In this document: positions 45,481-54,886 of the stretch, piece after piece
Layout of the letters: the number at the start of each line of letters is the position of its first letter
Position numbering within the stretch: position 1 is the stretch's first letter
Source: Planctomycetota bacterium
GTDB taxonomy: Bacteria; Planctomycetota; Phycisphaerae; UBA1845
Reading direction: 5' to 3'
DNA: 64,000 nucleotides
Assembly: GCA_016208685.1 (NCBI GenBank)
Contig: JACQXM010000077.1
Coordinates: forward strand, 1 to 64,000
Program-made: the position numbers and the translations under genes
Notes under the pieces: model-generated
What the model saw: only the letters and a program-made list of their open reading frames with translations
Told to the model about the DNA's origin: nothing
The model's database searches: none

Positions 45481-45511
45481 CATGCGCGGGCCGGGTGCCG
45501 TCTATGCCGCG

Positions 45512-46693
45512 TCAGCCGGTTGGCGCGCGACGGGCTTCGCCGCGGCGGGCGAGAAACCGTGCCAGTCGATCCATCGCCTCCGCGATCCGCTCCAGCGAAT
45601 TGGCGTAGGAGATGCGAATGTACCCCGCCCCCCCGGGGCCGAAGTCCACACCCGGCGTGACGGCCACACCGGTCTCCTCGAGTAACTCGAATGCAAACCG
45701 GTACACGTCGTCGGTGTGGGAGCGGACGTTGACGAACACATAGAACGCGCCCGCGGGTTCCGCCAGGACAGATAGCCCGAGCCGCGGCAGACGGCCAAGC
45801 AACAGCCGTCGCCGGTCGTCATACTGCCGGCGCATGGATTCCACGTCCGCGTCGGCGTGCCGCAAGGCGGCGATCGCGGCGAACTGGGGGAAATCCGGGG
45901 GCGAGATGAAGAGGTTCTGCTGGAGCTTCTGCACCGGGCGGACCAGCGCTTCGGGCAAAATGGCGTAGCCCAGCCGCCAGCCGGTCATGGCAAAGAGCTT
46001 GGAGAATCCGTTGATCACCACGGCGTCGGGGCGGAACTCCAGCATGGAGTGCGCCCGGCCGGCGTACACCAGCCCGTGGTAGATCTCGTCCGAGACGACG
46101 GTGACGCGCTCGCCCACGCTCTCGGCCAGGGCCCGCAGGCGCTCCGCCGAGGTGAGCGTCCCCGTGGGGTTTGCCGGCGAGTTGACCACCAGCGCCCGTG
46201 AGCGCGGGGTCAACGCGGCCGTCGCGGCGCGCGGGTCCCACTGGAAGCCGTCCGACTCGCGCACCGGGACGCGCACCGCCTTGCCGTCGAAGGCGGCGAC
46301 GAAGTTCGGGTAGCAGGCGTAGTGCGGGTCGGTAAGCAGCACCTCATCGCCGGGGTCGAGCAGGGCCGCGAAGACAAGCAGCATGGCGCCCGAACTGCCC
46401 ATGGTGACCACCACGCGCGAGGGCGAGACGTCGATCCCGTACTGTTGGTGCTGCCAGGCGGCGATGGCCTCGCGGAGCTCGGGATGCCCCAGGGAATGGG
46501 TGTAATGCGTTCGGCCCTCGCGCAGGGCGCGCTGCGCCGCCTCGACCACAACCGGCGGGGTGGCAAAGTCCGGCTCGCCGACCTCGAGGTGAATGACGGA
46601 GCGACCCTGCCGCTCCAGCGCCGCGGCCCGTTCCAACACCTCCATCACCAGGAAGGGCGGCATGGTGCGGGCACGTTGGCTGGTTGCCGTCAT
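45512..46693 (-). CDS. Class I/II PLP-dependent aminotransferase
   Basis: 393 residues from the ATG at 46693 (MTATSQRARTMPPF); the upstream open frame of 63 codons is not supported. The motifs of the aspartate-aminotransferase family are present: LEVGEPDFATPP, THYTHSLGHPELREAIA, the NSPANPTGT motif binding PLP, DEIYHGLVY (Asp and Tyr to PLP) and the Schiff-base lysine in GFSKLFAMTGWRLGY. The final RISYANS contains the substrate-carboxylate Arg. The substrate cannot be set from sequence; family I-gamma aminotransferases of this length act on aspartate or aromatic or branched amino acids. Located 58 bases downstream of KDPG aldolase. Confidence 0.9.
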   Translation of the reverse strand: MTATSQRARTMPPFLVMEVLERAAALERQGRSVIHLEVGEPDFATPPVVVEAAQRALREGRTHYTHSLGHPELREAIAAWQHQQYGIDVSPSRVVVTMGSSGAMLLVFAALLDPGDEVLLTDPHYACYPNFVAAFDGKAVRVPVRESDGFQWDPRAATAALTPRSRALVVNSPANPTGTLTSAERLRALAESVGERVTVVSDEIYHGLVYAGRAHSMLEFRPDAVVINGFSKLFAMTGWRLGYAILPEALVRPVQKLQQNLFISPPDFPQFAAIAALRHADADVESMRRQYDDRRRLLLGRLPRLGLSVLAEPAGAFYVFVNVRSHTDDVYRFAFELLEETGVAVTPGVDFGPGGAGYIRISYANSLERIAEAMDRLARFLARRGEARRAPTG

Positions 46694-46751
46694 AGTGCCT
46701 GTGTGCCCGATGGCGGGCGGGCCGGCCCCACGGTCCCCGCGAGACGCGGCA

Positions 46752-47414
46752 TCAGCTCCGGGCCGCGGACCACTCTCGAAAGCGCCGCGTGATGCCCTCG
46801 GCGCGGCGGCGGATGGCGTCGACGTTCCGCGCCGCCATGTCCTGCGGCTGAAAAAGCGCCGCCACGAATCCCACGCCGGCACAACCCGCGTCGAGGAACT
46901 CGACGAAGTTCTCCGGCGTCACGCCCGCCGTGGGGAAGATGCGCAGGTGCGGCAACGGAGCACGCACGGCGCGCACAAAGTCCGCTCCGCCCGCGGGTGC
47001 GGGAAAGAGCTTAACGAAATCCGCGCCCAGGCGATGCGCGGTCTCCATTTCCGTGGGGGTATAAGTCCCGGGAATGCAGGGCACGTCGAGAGCCGCCGCT
47101 TCTTTGACGACCGCCGGGTCACAGATCGGAGACACCAGGAAGCTCGCCCCCGCCGCCACCGCCTCCCGCGCTGCCTGCGGCGACATCACCGTTCCCGCTC
47201 CCACCGTCAGGTCCTCGCGGCGGGAGAAGCGCGACACCAGCTCCAGCGCGCCGGGGATGGTGAGCGTGAACTCCAGCAGGCGGAACCCGCCGTCGATGGC
47301 CGCCTGCATGGCGTCCGCCGCGAGCTGCTGATCCTGCGTGCGAATAATGGCACTGATCCGCCGATCGCTGATGATGGCCGCGATCCGTTGTCTGCGACCC
47401 GTCGGGGCGTTCAT
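46752..47414 (-). CDS. eda: 2-keto-3-deoxy-6-phosphogluconate / 4-hydroxy-2-oxoglutarate aldolase
   Basis: 220 residues, ATG at 47414. Class I aldolase of the Entner-Doudoroff pathway that cleaves KDPG to pyruvate and glyceraldehyde-3-phosphate. The catalytic Glu (LLEFTLTIPGA), VGAGTVMS and the Schiff-base lysine in ADFVKLFPA are in their usual places, and PTAGVTPENF binds the phosphate. Length is typical (about 210). No edd (6-phosphogluconate dehydratase) gene is in the window, so an alternative role in hydroxyoxoglutarate cleavage is possible. Transcribed with the aminotransferase; a promoter on the opposite strand begins the export cassette. Confidence 0.92.
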   Translation of the reverse strand: MNAPTGRRQRIAAIISDRRISAIIRTQDQQLAADAMQAAIDGGFRLLEFTLTIPGALELVSRFSRREDLTVGAGTVMSPQAAREAVAAGASFLVSPICDPAVVKEAAALDVPCIPGTYTPTEMETAHRLGADFVKLFPAPAGGADFVRAVRAPLPHLRIFPTAGVTPENFVEFLDAGCAGVGFVAALFQPQDMAARNVDAIRRRAEGITRRFREWSAARS

Positions 47415-47487
47415 GGGCAGGGCTCCCTATGCGGCAAAAATCGCCCAGATTCCCGCGGGAAAACGCGGCGTGGCGCGAGAAACAGCT

Positions 47488-47516
47488 TTGCGCCGCCCGC
47501 CCTGGGCGGTTATAAC
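47488..47516 (+). promoter_or_regulatory. Candidate promoter of the C39-ABC export cassette
   Basis: TTGCGC (47488-47493) and TATAAC (47511-47516; five of six -10 bases) are spaced by 17 bases, about 70 bases before the HlyD-like ATG at 47588. The -35 hexamer is only half-matching, so the call is tentative. The gap also serves the divergent KDPG aldolase gene. Confidence 0.4.
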
Positions 47517-47587
47517 AGAACCGATCATAGCAGATCCACGGAGTTTGGGGATCCAGGCATGCGACGGAGCGCGGGGAGCGTGACTCG

Positions 47588-48781
47588 ATGGCGACGACGT
47601 TTTCGCGATCCATGCGATCTCTGGAAACCGACCGCGGCCGGGGGGTGCTGTGGATGTTGCTGGTGGGCGCGACCCTCGCCGCGGCGTGGACGGCGTGGTT
47701 GTTCCTGGCGCGGGTAGGGCTCTACGAAAGCAGCGACACCGCCCGTCTGGAAGTCGAGCAAGCGTCTCATGCCGTGCAGGTCCCGTGCGCCGGAACGGTC
47801 ACGCGCGACCATCTGATTATCGGACAGCAGATCGCGGCCGGGGACGTGCTCCTGGAACTCGACGCCACTTCGTTCGCGCTGGAGCTGGAGGAAACCAAGG
47901 CGCAGGCCGCGGGGCTGGCGGCGCAGCTCGAAGGACTCAGCGCGGAAATCGCGGCCCGCGAAGAGGCGCTGCGGGAGTCGCAGGCGGCGGCGGTGCCGGC
48001 GCTTCAGGAGGCGCATGCACTATACGAAGAAGCACAGGCGGCGCAGCGCTACGCCGACGAACGAGCCCGCCACGTCACCGAGCTGATCGCCCAGGGAAAC
48101 GCTTCGGAAAACGAGTATCGGCTGGCCGCGGCGGAGGCGGCGCAGCGGGCTGCCGCCACGGAGGCGGCCCTGGCGGCGGAGGGCCGCCTGGAGAAGGACC
48201 TGCGTACCCGCGAAGTGGAGCGGCGGGCGGAGATCGACTCCCTGGCGCGCGAGCAACAGCGGATTCGCGGCGCCCTCGCCGCCGAGACGGCGGGCGTCGA
48301 GCGGCTGACGTATGAGATCGGACTGCGCCGCGTCCGCGCCCCGGTGGCGGGCACGCTCGCCGAGGCCGCGACCCTGCACCCCGGTTCCTACGTGGCCGCC
48401 GGAGAGCGCATCGCCGCCGTGGTGCCGGCGGGCGCGACGCGCGTCGTGGCCCAGTTCGCGCCCGGGCGGGCCGCGGGCCGCGTGGCGCCGGGGCAGACGG
48501 CGCGGGTGCGCCTCGAGGGCTTTCCCTGGAGCCGCCACGGCAGCCTTGCCGCGCATGTCACTCATGTGGCACGAGAGGGGCGCAACGGTCGGCTCCAGGT
48601 GGGGCTGGCGCTGGCCGACCAGTCGACCTCCATTCCGTTGCAGCACGGTTTGCCCGGCGTGGTGGAGGTGGAGGTGGAGCGGCTTTCGCCGGCGGCGCTG
48701 GTGCTGCGCTCCGTGGGAACGCGGCTGGCCTCCCGACCGGCCGGCGCGTCACCGGACATTGAACCCGGAGGTCGCCCATGA
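47588..48781 (+). CDS. HlyD-family adaptor of a peptide/bacteriocin exporter
   Basis: 397 residues, ATG at 47588. One membrane span near residues 20-42 (VLWMLLVGATLAAAWTAWLFLA) anchors a membrane-fusion protein. The first lipoyl half-motif (VQVPCAGTVTRDHLIIGQQIAAGDVLLELD) precedes a long coiled coil (about 105-245), then the second half (LRRVRAPVAGTLAEAATLHPGSYVAAGE) and a barrel. Such proteins link an ABC exporter to the outer membrane. The stop overlaps the following ABC gene by four bases (ATGA). The gene trio is arranged like NHLP/NHLM bacteriocin export cassettes. Confidence 0.88.
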   Translation: MATTFSRSMRSLETDRGRGVLWMLLVGATLAAAWTAWLFLARVGLYESSDTARLEVEQASHAVQVPCAGTVTRDHLIIGQQIAAGDVLLELDATSFALELEETKAQAAGLAAQLEGLSAEIAAREEALRESQAAAVPALQEAHALYEEAQAAQRYADERARHVTELIAQGNASENEYRLAAAEAAQRAAATEAALAAEGRLEKDLRTREVERRAEIDSLAREQQRIRGALAAETAGVERLTYEIGLRRVRAPVAGTLAEAATLHPGSYVAAGERIAAVVPAGATRVVAQFAPGRAAGRVAPGQTARVRLEGFPWSRHGSLAAHVTHVAREGRNGRLQVGLALADQSTSIPLQHGLPGVVEVEVERLSPAALVLRSVGTRLASRPAGASPDIEPGGRP

Positions 48782-51546
48782 TCCTCCGCGCCTCGGGGCT
48801 TCGGCGGAACGTCCTGGCACCGGAGGTGGTGCAGACCTCGGCCATGGACTGCGGTCCGGCGTCGCTCAAATGTCTGCTCGAGGGCTTCGGCATCCCGGTC
48901 AGTTACGGTCGGTTGCGCGAGGCATGCCAGACCGGCGTGGACGGCACGTCCATCGACGTGGTCGAGGAAGTCGCCAGACAACTGGGGCTGGATGCGGAGC
49001 AGGTGCTGCTGCCTGCCGATCATTTTCTGCTGCCGGAGGTTCACGCGCTGCCGGCGATCGTCGTCACCCGCCGCCCCACGGGCGAAGCGCACTTCGCCGT
49101 GGTGTGGCGGCGGCACGGCCGGCTCGTGCAGGTGATGGACCCGGCCACCGGGCGGCGCTGGCCCACGTGCAGCTCCTTGCGCCGCGAGTGCTACCAACAC
49201 GAGATGCCGGTTGCTGCCAGCGCCTGGCGTAGCTGGGCCGATTCCGACGAATTCCTGGCGCCGGTGGAAATGCTGATCCGCGGACTGGGCGTCCCCCGTG
49301 CCGCGGCGCGGGGACTCCTCGGGAACGCCATGGCGGAACGCGGCTGGGAGGGGCCCGCGACCCTGGACGCCGCCACGCGGATGATCGGAACCGTAGTGCG
49401 GGCCGGCGGGCTGCGTCGCGGCCGTGAAGCGGGTCAGGCGCTGGAAACGGTCTACGCCCGTGCGCGGGCCGAGGGAACCACCGGCCGCGTCATTCCCGCG
49501 CCGTTCTGGCTGGTTCGACCCCCACCGCCAACGACAGTGGAGCCGCCGCCCCCCGGGCCTGATACACGCGGCGAGTCGCCGCCGGACGCGCCCGTGGCGC
49601 TGGCGCGCGGGGCGGTGCTGGTTCGCGCCCGCTGTCCAGAGCGTCGACCAGTACGGGGGGCGCCGGCGCCGACCGAACCGGAAGGCGCAGCGCCGCTTGC
49701 CGCGGAACTGGTCGCGGCGCTGGGCGAGCCGCCGTCACGTCCGTGGCGTGACTTGCTTGCCCTGTTGCGCGCCGACGGCCTGCTGACGCCCTTGTTGCTG
49801 GCGGCCGGGTTGATGCTGGCGGCCGCCGGTTTGATCGTCGAAGCGCTGCTCTTTCGCGCCTTCGTCGACCTCGGCGCCTCCATGGGGGGTGGCCTGGAGC
49901 GCGTCGGAGCCTTGGGCGTCTGCGCCGGCTTCGCGGCGATCCTGCTGCTGCTGGAGTTACCCCTGACCGCCGGGCTGCTGCGCAGCGGACGGCGGCTGGA
50001 GCTGCGCCTGCGCTCCGCGTTCCTGCGGAAGATCCCGCGCCTGGCCGACCGCTACTTTCATTCCCGCCCGGCCTCAGACATGGCGGAACGCGGGCACACG
50101 GTGCAGGTTCTCCGCTTCCTGCCCACGCTCGGCGGGCAGCTCATCCGTGCCGCGTGCACGCTGCTGCTCACCGCCGCGGCCATCTGCTGGCTCGACCCGC
50201 GGCTGGCCGCCCCGGCGCTTGCCGCCGCGGCTTTTTCCGTGCTCCTGCCGGCGCTGGCGCAACCGCTGCTGCGCGAACGCGATCTGCGGGTGCGCACCCA
50301 CAGCGGGGCCTTGAGCCGCTTCTACCTGGACGCCCTGCTGGGCATCGTGGCCATTCGCGCCCACGGAGCGGAACGGAGTGTGCGCCGCGAACATGAAGGA
50401 CTGCTGGCGGAGTGGGTTCGCGCCGGGCTGCGGATGCAGCGGGCGACGGTGCTCGTGGATGGCGCGCTGGCGGTCGTGGGGTTTGCCCTGGCGGCGTGGA
50501 TTCTGGTGGATCATTGGCAGCGCGTCGGCGAGGGCGCCCAGGCGCTGCTGCTTGCCTACTGGGCACTCGCCCTGCCCACCATCGGCCAGGAAGTCGCGTC
50601 CCTCGCCCGCCAGTATCCCAGCCACCGCAACGTTGCCATGCGGTTGTTCGAGCCGCTCGGCGCGCTCGAGGACGACGAGCCGACGGACGGAGCAGCGGCA
50701 CCGGCGGGTATCGGCGGCGCCGCCGCGCGCGGCGCGGCCATCGACCTGCGCGGTGTCGCGGTTCGCGCCGCGGGACAGTCGATCCTGCAAGACATCGACC
50801 TCTCCATCCCCTCGGGAAGTCACGTGGCCATTGTCGGCGCTTCCGGCGCCGGAAAGTCGAGCCTGGTGGGACTGCTCCTCGGCTGGCACAAGCCTGCCGC
50901 GGGCGAAGTGCTGGTGGACGGCGCGCCGTTGCACGGCGCACGGTTGCAAGAGCTTCGCCGCCGGACGGCCTGGGTGGATCCCGCCGTCCAACTGTGGAAT
51001 CGGTCGTTCGCCGACAACCTCTGTTACGGCTGCGAAGCGCCGACCGACGCCCTGCCTCATGTGATCGGGCAAGCCGACTTACTGGAGCTGCTCCAGACGC
51101 TTCCGCAGGGACTGCAGACTCCGCTGGGCGAGGGCGGGGCGTTCCTCTCCGGCGGCGAAGGACAGCGCCTGCGCCTGGGACGGGCGTTGGTGCGGCGGGA
51201 TGCGCGGCTGGTGATTCTCGACGAACCGTTCCGCGGCCTGGACGGCGCGACCCGCGCCCGGATGCTGAAGCGTGCCCGGGCCTGGTGGCGCTCGGCGACG
51301 CTGTTGTGCATCACGCACGACCTGGCCCACACGCAGGCATTCGACAGGGTGGTGGTGTTGGACGAAGGGCGGATCGCGGAGGATGGTGCGCCGGGCGCGC
51401 TCTCCGACGATCCCACGTCACGCTTCGCCATGATGCTGCGAACGGAGCGGGAGGTGCGCGAGGCGATCTGGTCAGGCGGCGACTGGCGGCGGCTCACGTT
51501 GGTCGGGGGAAGGCTTGTGGAGGAGCGCGGGGGCGGGCAGGCATGA
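48778..51546 (+). CDS. C39-peptidase ABC transporter (NHLP-like bacteriocin exporter)
   Basis: 922 residues, ATG at 48778. The N-terminal papain-like C39 peptidase has all catalytic residues: Cys25 (MDCGPASLK), His105 (GEAHFAVV) and Asp121 (VMDPATG). Such peptidases cleave a leader peptide, usually after a double glycine, during export. A middle region of about 200 residues (~140-330) is an unusual insert with a Pro-rich stretch. Six-span permease (about 340-610) and ATPase follow: Walker A GASGAGKSS, signature LSGGEGQRLRLG, Walker B LVILDEPF and a His switch in CITHDL. It overlaps both neighbours by four bases and probably pairs with the next gene. Confidence 0.88.
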   Translation: MILRASGLRRNVLAPEVVQTSAMDCGPASLKCLLEGFGIPVSYGRLREACQTGVDGTSIDVVEEVARQLGLDAEQVLLPADHFLLPEVHALPAIVVTRRPTGEAHFAVVWRRHGRLVQVMDPATGRRWPTCSSLRRECYQHEMPVAASAWRSWADSDEFLAPVEMLIRGLGVPRAAARGLLGNAMAERGWEGPATLDAATRMIGTVVRAGGLRRGREAGQALETVYARARAEGTTGRVIPAPFWLVRPPPPTTVEPPPPGPDTRGESPPDAPVALARGAVLVRARCPERRPVRGAPAPTEPEGAAPLAAELVAALGEPPSRPWRDLLALLRADGLLTPLLLAAGLMLAAAGLIVEALLFRAFVDLGASMGGGLERVGALGVCAGFAAILLLLELPLTAGLLRSGRRLELRLRSAFLRKIPRLADRYFHSRPASDMAERGHTVQVLRFLPTLGGQLIRAACTLLLTAAAICWLDPRLAAPALAAAAFSVLLPALAQPLLRERDLRVRTHSGALSRFYLDALLGIVAIRAHGAERSVRREHEGLLAEWVRAGLRMQRATVLVDGALAVVGFALAAWILVDHWQRVGEGAQALLLAYWALALPTIGQEVASLARQYPSHRNVAMRLFEPLGALEDDEPTDGAAAPAGIGGAAARGAAIDLRGVAVRAAGQSILQDIDLSIPSGSHVAIVGASGAGKSSLVGLLLGWHKPAAGEVLVDGAPLHGARLQELRRRTAWVDPAVQLWNRSFADNLCYGCEAPTDALPHVIGQADLLELLQTLPQGLQTPLGEGGAFLSGGEGQRLRLGRALVRRDARLVILDEPFRGLDGATRARMLKRARAWWRSATLLCITHDLAHTQAFDRVVVLDEGRIAEDGAPGALSDDPTSRFAMMLRTEREVREAIWSGGDWRRLTLVGGRLVEERGGGQA

Positions 51547-53714
51547 GCAGCGACGTTCGACAGTATGCCTGGCCGGCGGGCCGGGCGGCCGAGGTGGTCG
51601 AGGTTCTGGCGCGCGAACGCCGCCTCTCCGACCGCCGGCTCGCCGCGCAAGGCCGCTTACGAGCGTTCGCTGCCGTGGACCGTTCGGTCATGCGTCGCGG
51701 TATAACCGCCGCGGCCGAAGTGCTGGGGATCGACGCGGAGCCGCTGGACGCCACCTACGCGGACGTCGAGCGCGTCGTTCGCGCGGCGGCGCCGGCTCTG
51801 GTGGAGCTGCCGGGCGATGACGGGCCGTGTCTGCTGGCGCTCACCGGGGCACGGCGTGGCGCCGTGCGTCTGGTGGGTCCCGACGCTCAGGCGCACGCCG
51901 TACCCGTTGAGGTACTCTGTGCCGCGCTTCGCCGGGCGCACGAACAACCGCACGCCGAGCTGGTGGACGGGATGCTCCGCGCGGCGCAGGTCCCGGCGGG
52001 TCGCTTGGCGCGGGCCCGGACGGCGATGCTCGGTGAGCTCCTGGGCGCCGCTCCGGTCGCGGGCGTATGGGTGCTAAGCCGCTCGCCGGGCGGAGCGGTT
52101 TTGGGGCAGGCGCGCTCGGCGCGCTTGCCGCAAACCCTCGGCGCCCTGGTCGGGGCGCATACCGGACAACATGTTCTGAGTGTGCTCGCCTGGTGGACGA
52201 TCGGTTTTGCCGCGATGCGCGGACGATGGGACGCCGGTTGGCTGCTCGCCTGGACGCTGCTGCTGGCGAGCATGATCCCCTTTCGACTGCTGGCCTTGTG
52301 GTCGCAGGGACGGATCGCGTACGCGGCGGGTGCGTTGCTGAAGCGGCGGTTGCTGCTGGGCGCGCTGCGCATGGACCCGCAGGAGACACGTCGGCGGGGC
52401 AGCGGACAGCTCCTGGGAACGGTGATTGAGTCCGAGGCCGTGGAGTCGCTGACCGTCAGCGGGGCCCTCCTGGGAGCCGCGGCGTCCATTGAAGCCCTCG
52501 TCGCCTTTCTGGTGCTGTGCGCCGGGGCGGCCTCGACCCTGCTCCCGGCATTGTTTGTCGCATGGTTGGCGTTGTCGGGCGGTCTGAGCGCGCGCTTCTG
52601 GGTCTTGCGCAAGCGCTGGACCGGCGCCCGACTTTCGCTGACGCACTTGCTCACCGAACGGATGATCGGGCACCGCACGCGCCTGGCCCAGCAGTCGCCT
52701 GAGCATTGGCACGACGGGGAGGACGAAGCCCTGGCGGAGTACGCTTCCGTCTCACGTGCCATGGACGGTGGGGCCACGCTCCTGCTCGGCGCTGTGGTCC
52801 GCGGCTGGATCCTGGTCTCCCTGACGGCGCTAGCGCCCACGCTGTTCCGGTACGGCGGCACACCCACGGCGCTGGCGGTGGCCGTGGGCGGCATTCTGCT
52901 TGCGGCGCGAGCCATCGCCAAACTCAACGGCAGCTTTGCGTATCTTGCTGATGCCGCCATCGCCTGGCGGCAGATTGCCCCGCTGTTTCACGCGGCGGCC
53001 GCTGCCGAGCCGCCCGGCGATCCGTTCCTGGCAACGACCGGCGCGCCGCCGGCGGCGGGCGTAGCGCAGCCCGCGGGCTGCGGTTCCCCCGCGCCCGAAG
53101 GGCGACTGCGCCTGGACGCCTTTGACGTTTCCTATCGTTACGGCTCGGGCGGCCGCGTCGTCCTGGATCGGTGCAGCGTAAGCATTTCCTGTGGCGAGCG
53201 GCTGTTGCTGCTCGGCCCCTCCGGCTGCGGCAAGTCCACGCTGCTCTCGCTGCTGGGCGGACAGCGCACGCAAGACTCCGGCGTGGTTCTGTTGCACGGT
53301 CTGGATCGGCCCACGGTGGGGGCGGCGCGCTGGCGCCAGCGCGTGGCGTTGGTGCCGCAATTCAACGAGAACTTCGTGCTCACCGGAACGCTGGCGTTCA
53401 ACCTGCTGATGGGTCGAGGCGACGCCACGGATGCCGCGGCGCTGAACGAGGCTGAGGTGATCTGCCACGAGCTTGGCTTAGGGCCGCTGCTGTCCCGCAT
53501 GCCCAACGGCCTGTCGCAGCTACTGGGCGAAACCGGCTGGCAGCTCTCCCACGGCGAGCGCAGTCGGGTCTACCTGGCCCGCGCCCTGCTGCAACAGGCC
53601 GAGGTCATCCTCCTCGATGAGAGTTTCGCGGCACTGGACCCGCCCACGCTAAACCAGGCGCTGGCGTGCACCTGCGCGCGGGCACCGGCCCTGGTCGTCG
53701 TCGCGCATCCGTAG
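51543..53714 (+). CDS. Second ABC permease/ATPase subunit of the exporter (NHLP-like)
   Basis: 723 residues from the ATG at 51543, which overlaps the C39-ABC stop; the longer in-frame extension to 50412 only shadows the preceding gene. The N-terminal ~180 residues have no peptidase motif. The permease spans (about 200-450) and ATPase follow: Walker A GPSGCGKSTLL near 558, signature LSHGERSRVYLARAL near 668 (degenerate), Walker B VILLDESFAALD near 688 and a C-terminal His in VVVAHP. A heterodimer with one canonical and one degenerate site is plausible. NHLP systems have the same trio of HlyD, C39-ABC and peptidase-free ABC. The C-terminus ends abruptly right after the H-loop. Confidence 0.85.
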   Translation: MSSDVRQYAWPAGRAAEVVEVLARERRLSDRRLAAQGRLRAFAAVDRSVMRRGITAAAEVLGIDAEPLDATYADVERVVRAAAPALVELPGDDGPCLLALTGARRGAVRLVGPDAQAHAVPVEVLCAALRRAHEQPHAELVDGMLRAAQVPAGRLARARTAMLGELLGAAPVAGVWVLSRSPGGAVLGQARSARLPQTLGALVGAHTGQHVLSVLAWWTIGFAAMRGRWDAGWLLAWTLLLASMIPFRLLALWSQGRIAYAAGALLKRRLLLGALRMDPQETRRRGSGQLLGTVIESEAVESLTVSGALLGAAASIEALVAFLVLCAGAASTLLPALFVAWLALSGGLSARFWVLRKRWTGARLSLTHLLTERMIGHRTRLAQQSPEHWHDGEDEALAEYASVSRAMDGGATLLLGAVVRGWILVSLTALAPTLFRYGGTPTALAVAVGGILLAARAIAKLNGSFAYLADAAIAWRQIAPLFHAAAAAEPPGDPFLATTGAPPAAGVAQPAGCGSPAPEGRLRLDAFDVSYRYGSGGRVVLDRCSVSISCGERLLLLGPSGCGKSTLLSLLGGQRTQDSGVVLLHGLDRPTVGAARWRQRVALVPQFNENFVLTGTLAFNLLMGRGDATDAAALNEAEVICHELGLGPLLSRMPNGLSQLLGETGWQLSHGERSRVYLARALLQQAEVILLDESFAALDPPTLNQALACTCARAPALVVVAHP

Positions 53715-53764
53715 GCGAAGGAACGCGCGTCCGATCTCCTCGGCGCAACATCGGTTCGACCTGG

Positions 53765-54886
53765 TCAGCGGCCGGCGGCAACCGCCCGGACGATTTGTTC
53801 CACCGCCGCGTCGATCTCGACCTCGGTGGTAAGCCGCCCCACCGAAAAGCGCACCGCGCCGAAGGCGATCTCCTCCGGAACGTTCATCGCCGCCAGCACC
53901 GCCGAGCGCTTGCGCTCGCCGCTGTGGCAGGCCGCCCCGGTGCTGGCGCACAAATCCGGACAGGCCGCCAGTAGTTCCGATCCGACGCGGCCCCGGAACC
54001 CGACCGCCAGCGTGTTGGGCAGGCGCTGCGTAGGATGACCCAGCAGCACAACTACGTCGCCCAACCGATCCTGAAGCCCCTGGTGCAGCCGGTCGCGAAG
54101 CGCAGCCAACCGAGAATCGCCCAGTTTGCCGCCGGCGAGCTCCGCGGCAACACCCAAACCCACAATGGCCGACACCGCCTCGGTTCCCGCGCGGCGTCCT
54201 TGCTCATGCCCGGCCCCGTGCAGCAAGGGCTCTATCTGAACACCGCGGCGGATGTACAGGGCGCCGACTCCCTGGGGCGCGTAGAGCTTGTGGCCGGCGA
54301 TGGATAGAAACGTCACGCCAAGTTCGCCGGTGTTCGTCGGTATCTTGCCGCAGCTTTGTGCTGCATCGGTGTGGATCCAGATGCCGCCCGTCCGGGCGAT
54401 TTCCGCGATTTCGGCAATAGGCTGGATCGTCCCCACCTCGTTGTTGGCATGCATGATGGATATCAGGATCGTTCCCGCGCGGACTTCCGCGGCCACCTCC
54501 TGCGGGTCGACCATTCCGTGTGCGTCAACGCCAACATAGGAGACTTCGTAGCCGAGTTTCTCCAGGTGGCGGCAGGGGTTGAGGATCGCCGGGTGTTCAA
54601 TGGCTGACGTAATGATGTGTCGCCCCCGCGGGCGCAAGGCGTGCGCCACACCCTTCAGCACGTAGTTGTTGGCCTCCGTGCCGCTGGAGGTGAAGACGAT
54701 CTCGTCCGGGTCGGCGCCCAGGAGCGCCGCGAGGCGCTGGCGCGCGGTTTCGACGGCGTCGCGGAGGGGACGGCCCGCGGCATGGCTGCTGGACGGGTTG
54801 CCGTAATAGGTACCAAGGTACGGCAGCATGGCCTTGCGGACTACGGGGTCAACCGGGGTGGAAGCGTTGTAATCGAGGTAGATCAT
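53765..54886 (-). CDS. Cysteine desulfurase (NifS/IscS-like)
   Basis: 373 residues from the ATG at 54886, with GGAG about eight bases upstream; the longer frame to 55057 is not supported. The start MIYLDYNASTPVDP is typical of NifS. The PLP motifs TSSGTEANNYVLKG, HTDAAQ and the Schiff-base lysine SIAGHKLYAPQGVG are present, and the persulfide cysteine is in STGAACHSG. The enzyme removes sulfur from cysteine for Fe-S clusters or other cofactors. Length (about 380) matches group I desulfurases. No iscU or sufE is next to it. It is convergent with the export cassette 50 bases away, so any link with it is doubtful. Confidence 0.93.
   Translation of the reverse strand: MIYLDYNASTPVDPVVRKAMLPYLGTYYGNPSSSHAAGRPLRDAVETARQRLAALLGADPDEIVFTSSGTEANNYVLKGVAHALRPRGRHIITSAIEHPAILNPCRHLEKLGYEVSYVGVDAHGMVDPQEVAAEVRAGTILISIMHANNEVGTIQPIAEIAEIARTGGIWIHTDAAQSCGKIPTNTGELGVTFLSIAGHKLYAPQGVGALYIRRGVQIEPLLHGAGHEQGRRAGTEAVSAIVGLGVAAELAGGKLGDSRLAALRDRLHQGLQDRLGDVVVLLGHPTQRLPNTLAVGFRGRVGSELLAACPDLCASTGAACHSGERKRSAVLAAMNVPEEIAFGAVRFSVGRLTTEVEIDAAVEQIVRAVAAGR

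Noticed and set aside
38355..45483. Long minus-strand ORFs across the cytochrome b and octahaem cytochrome genes (38355-40022, 41164-43464, 43510-45483)
   Set aside because: Antisense shadows; the plus strand carries haem motifs, ribosome sites and a coherent gene order.
50412..51542. N-terminal extension of the second ABC gene back to 50412
   Set aside because: It runs in a second frame over the C39-ABC gene and is Arg/Gly-rich; the ATGA overlap at 51543 marks the real start.
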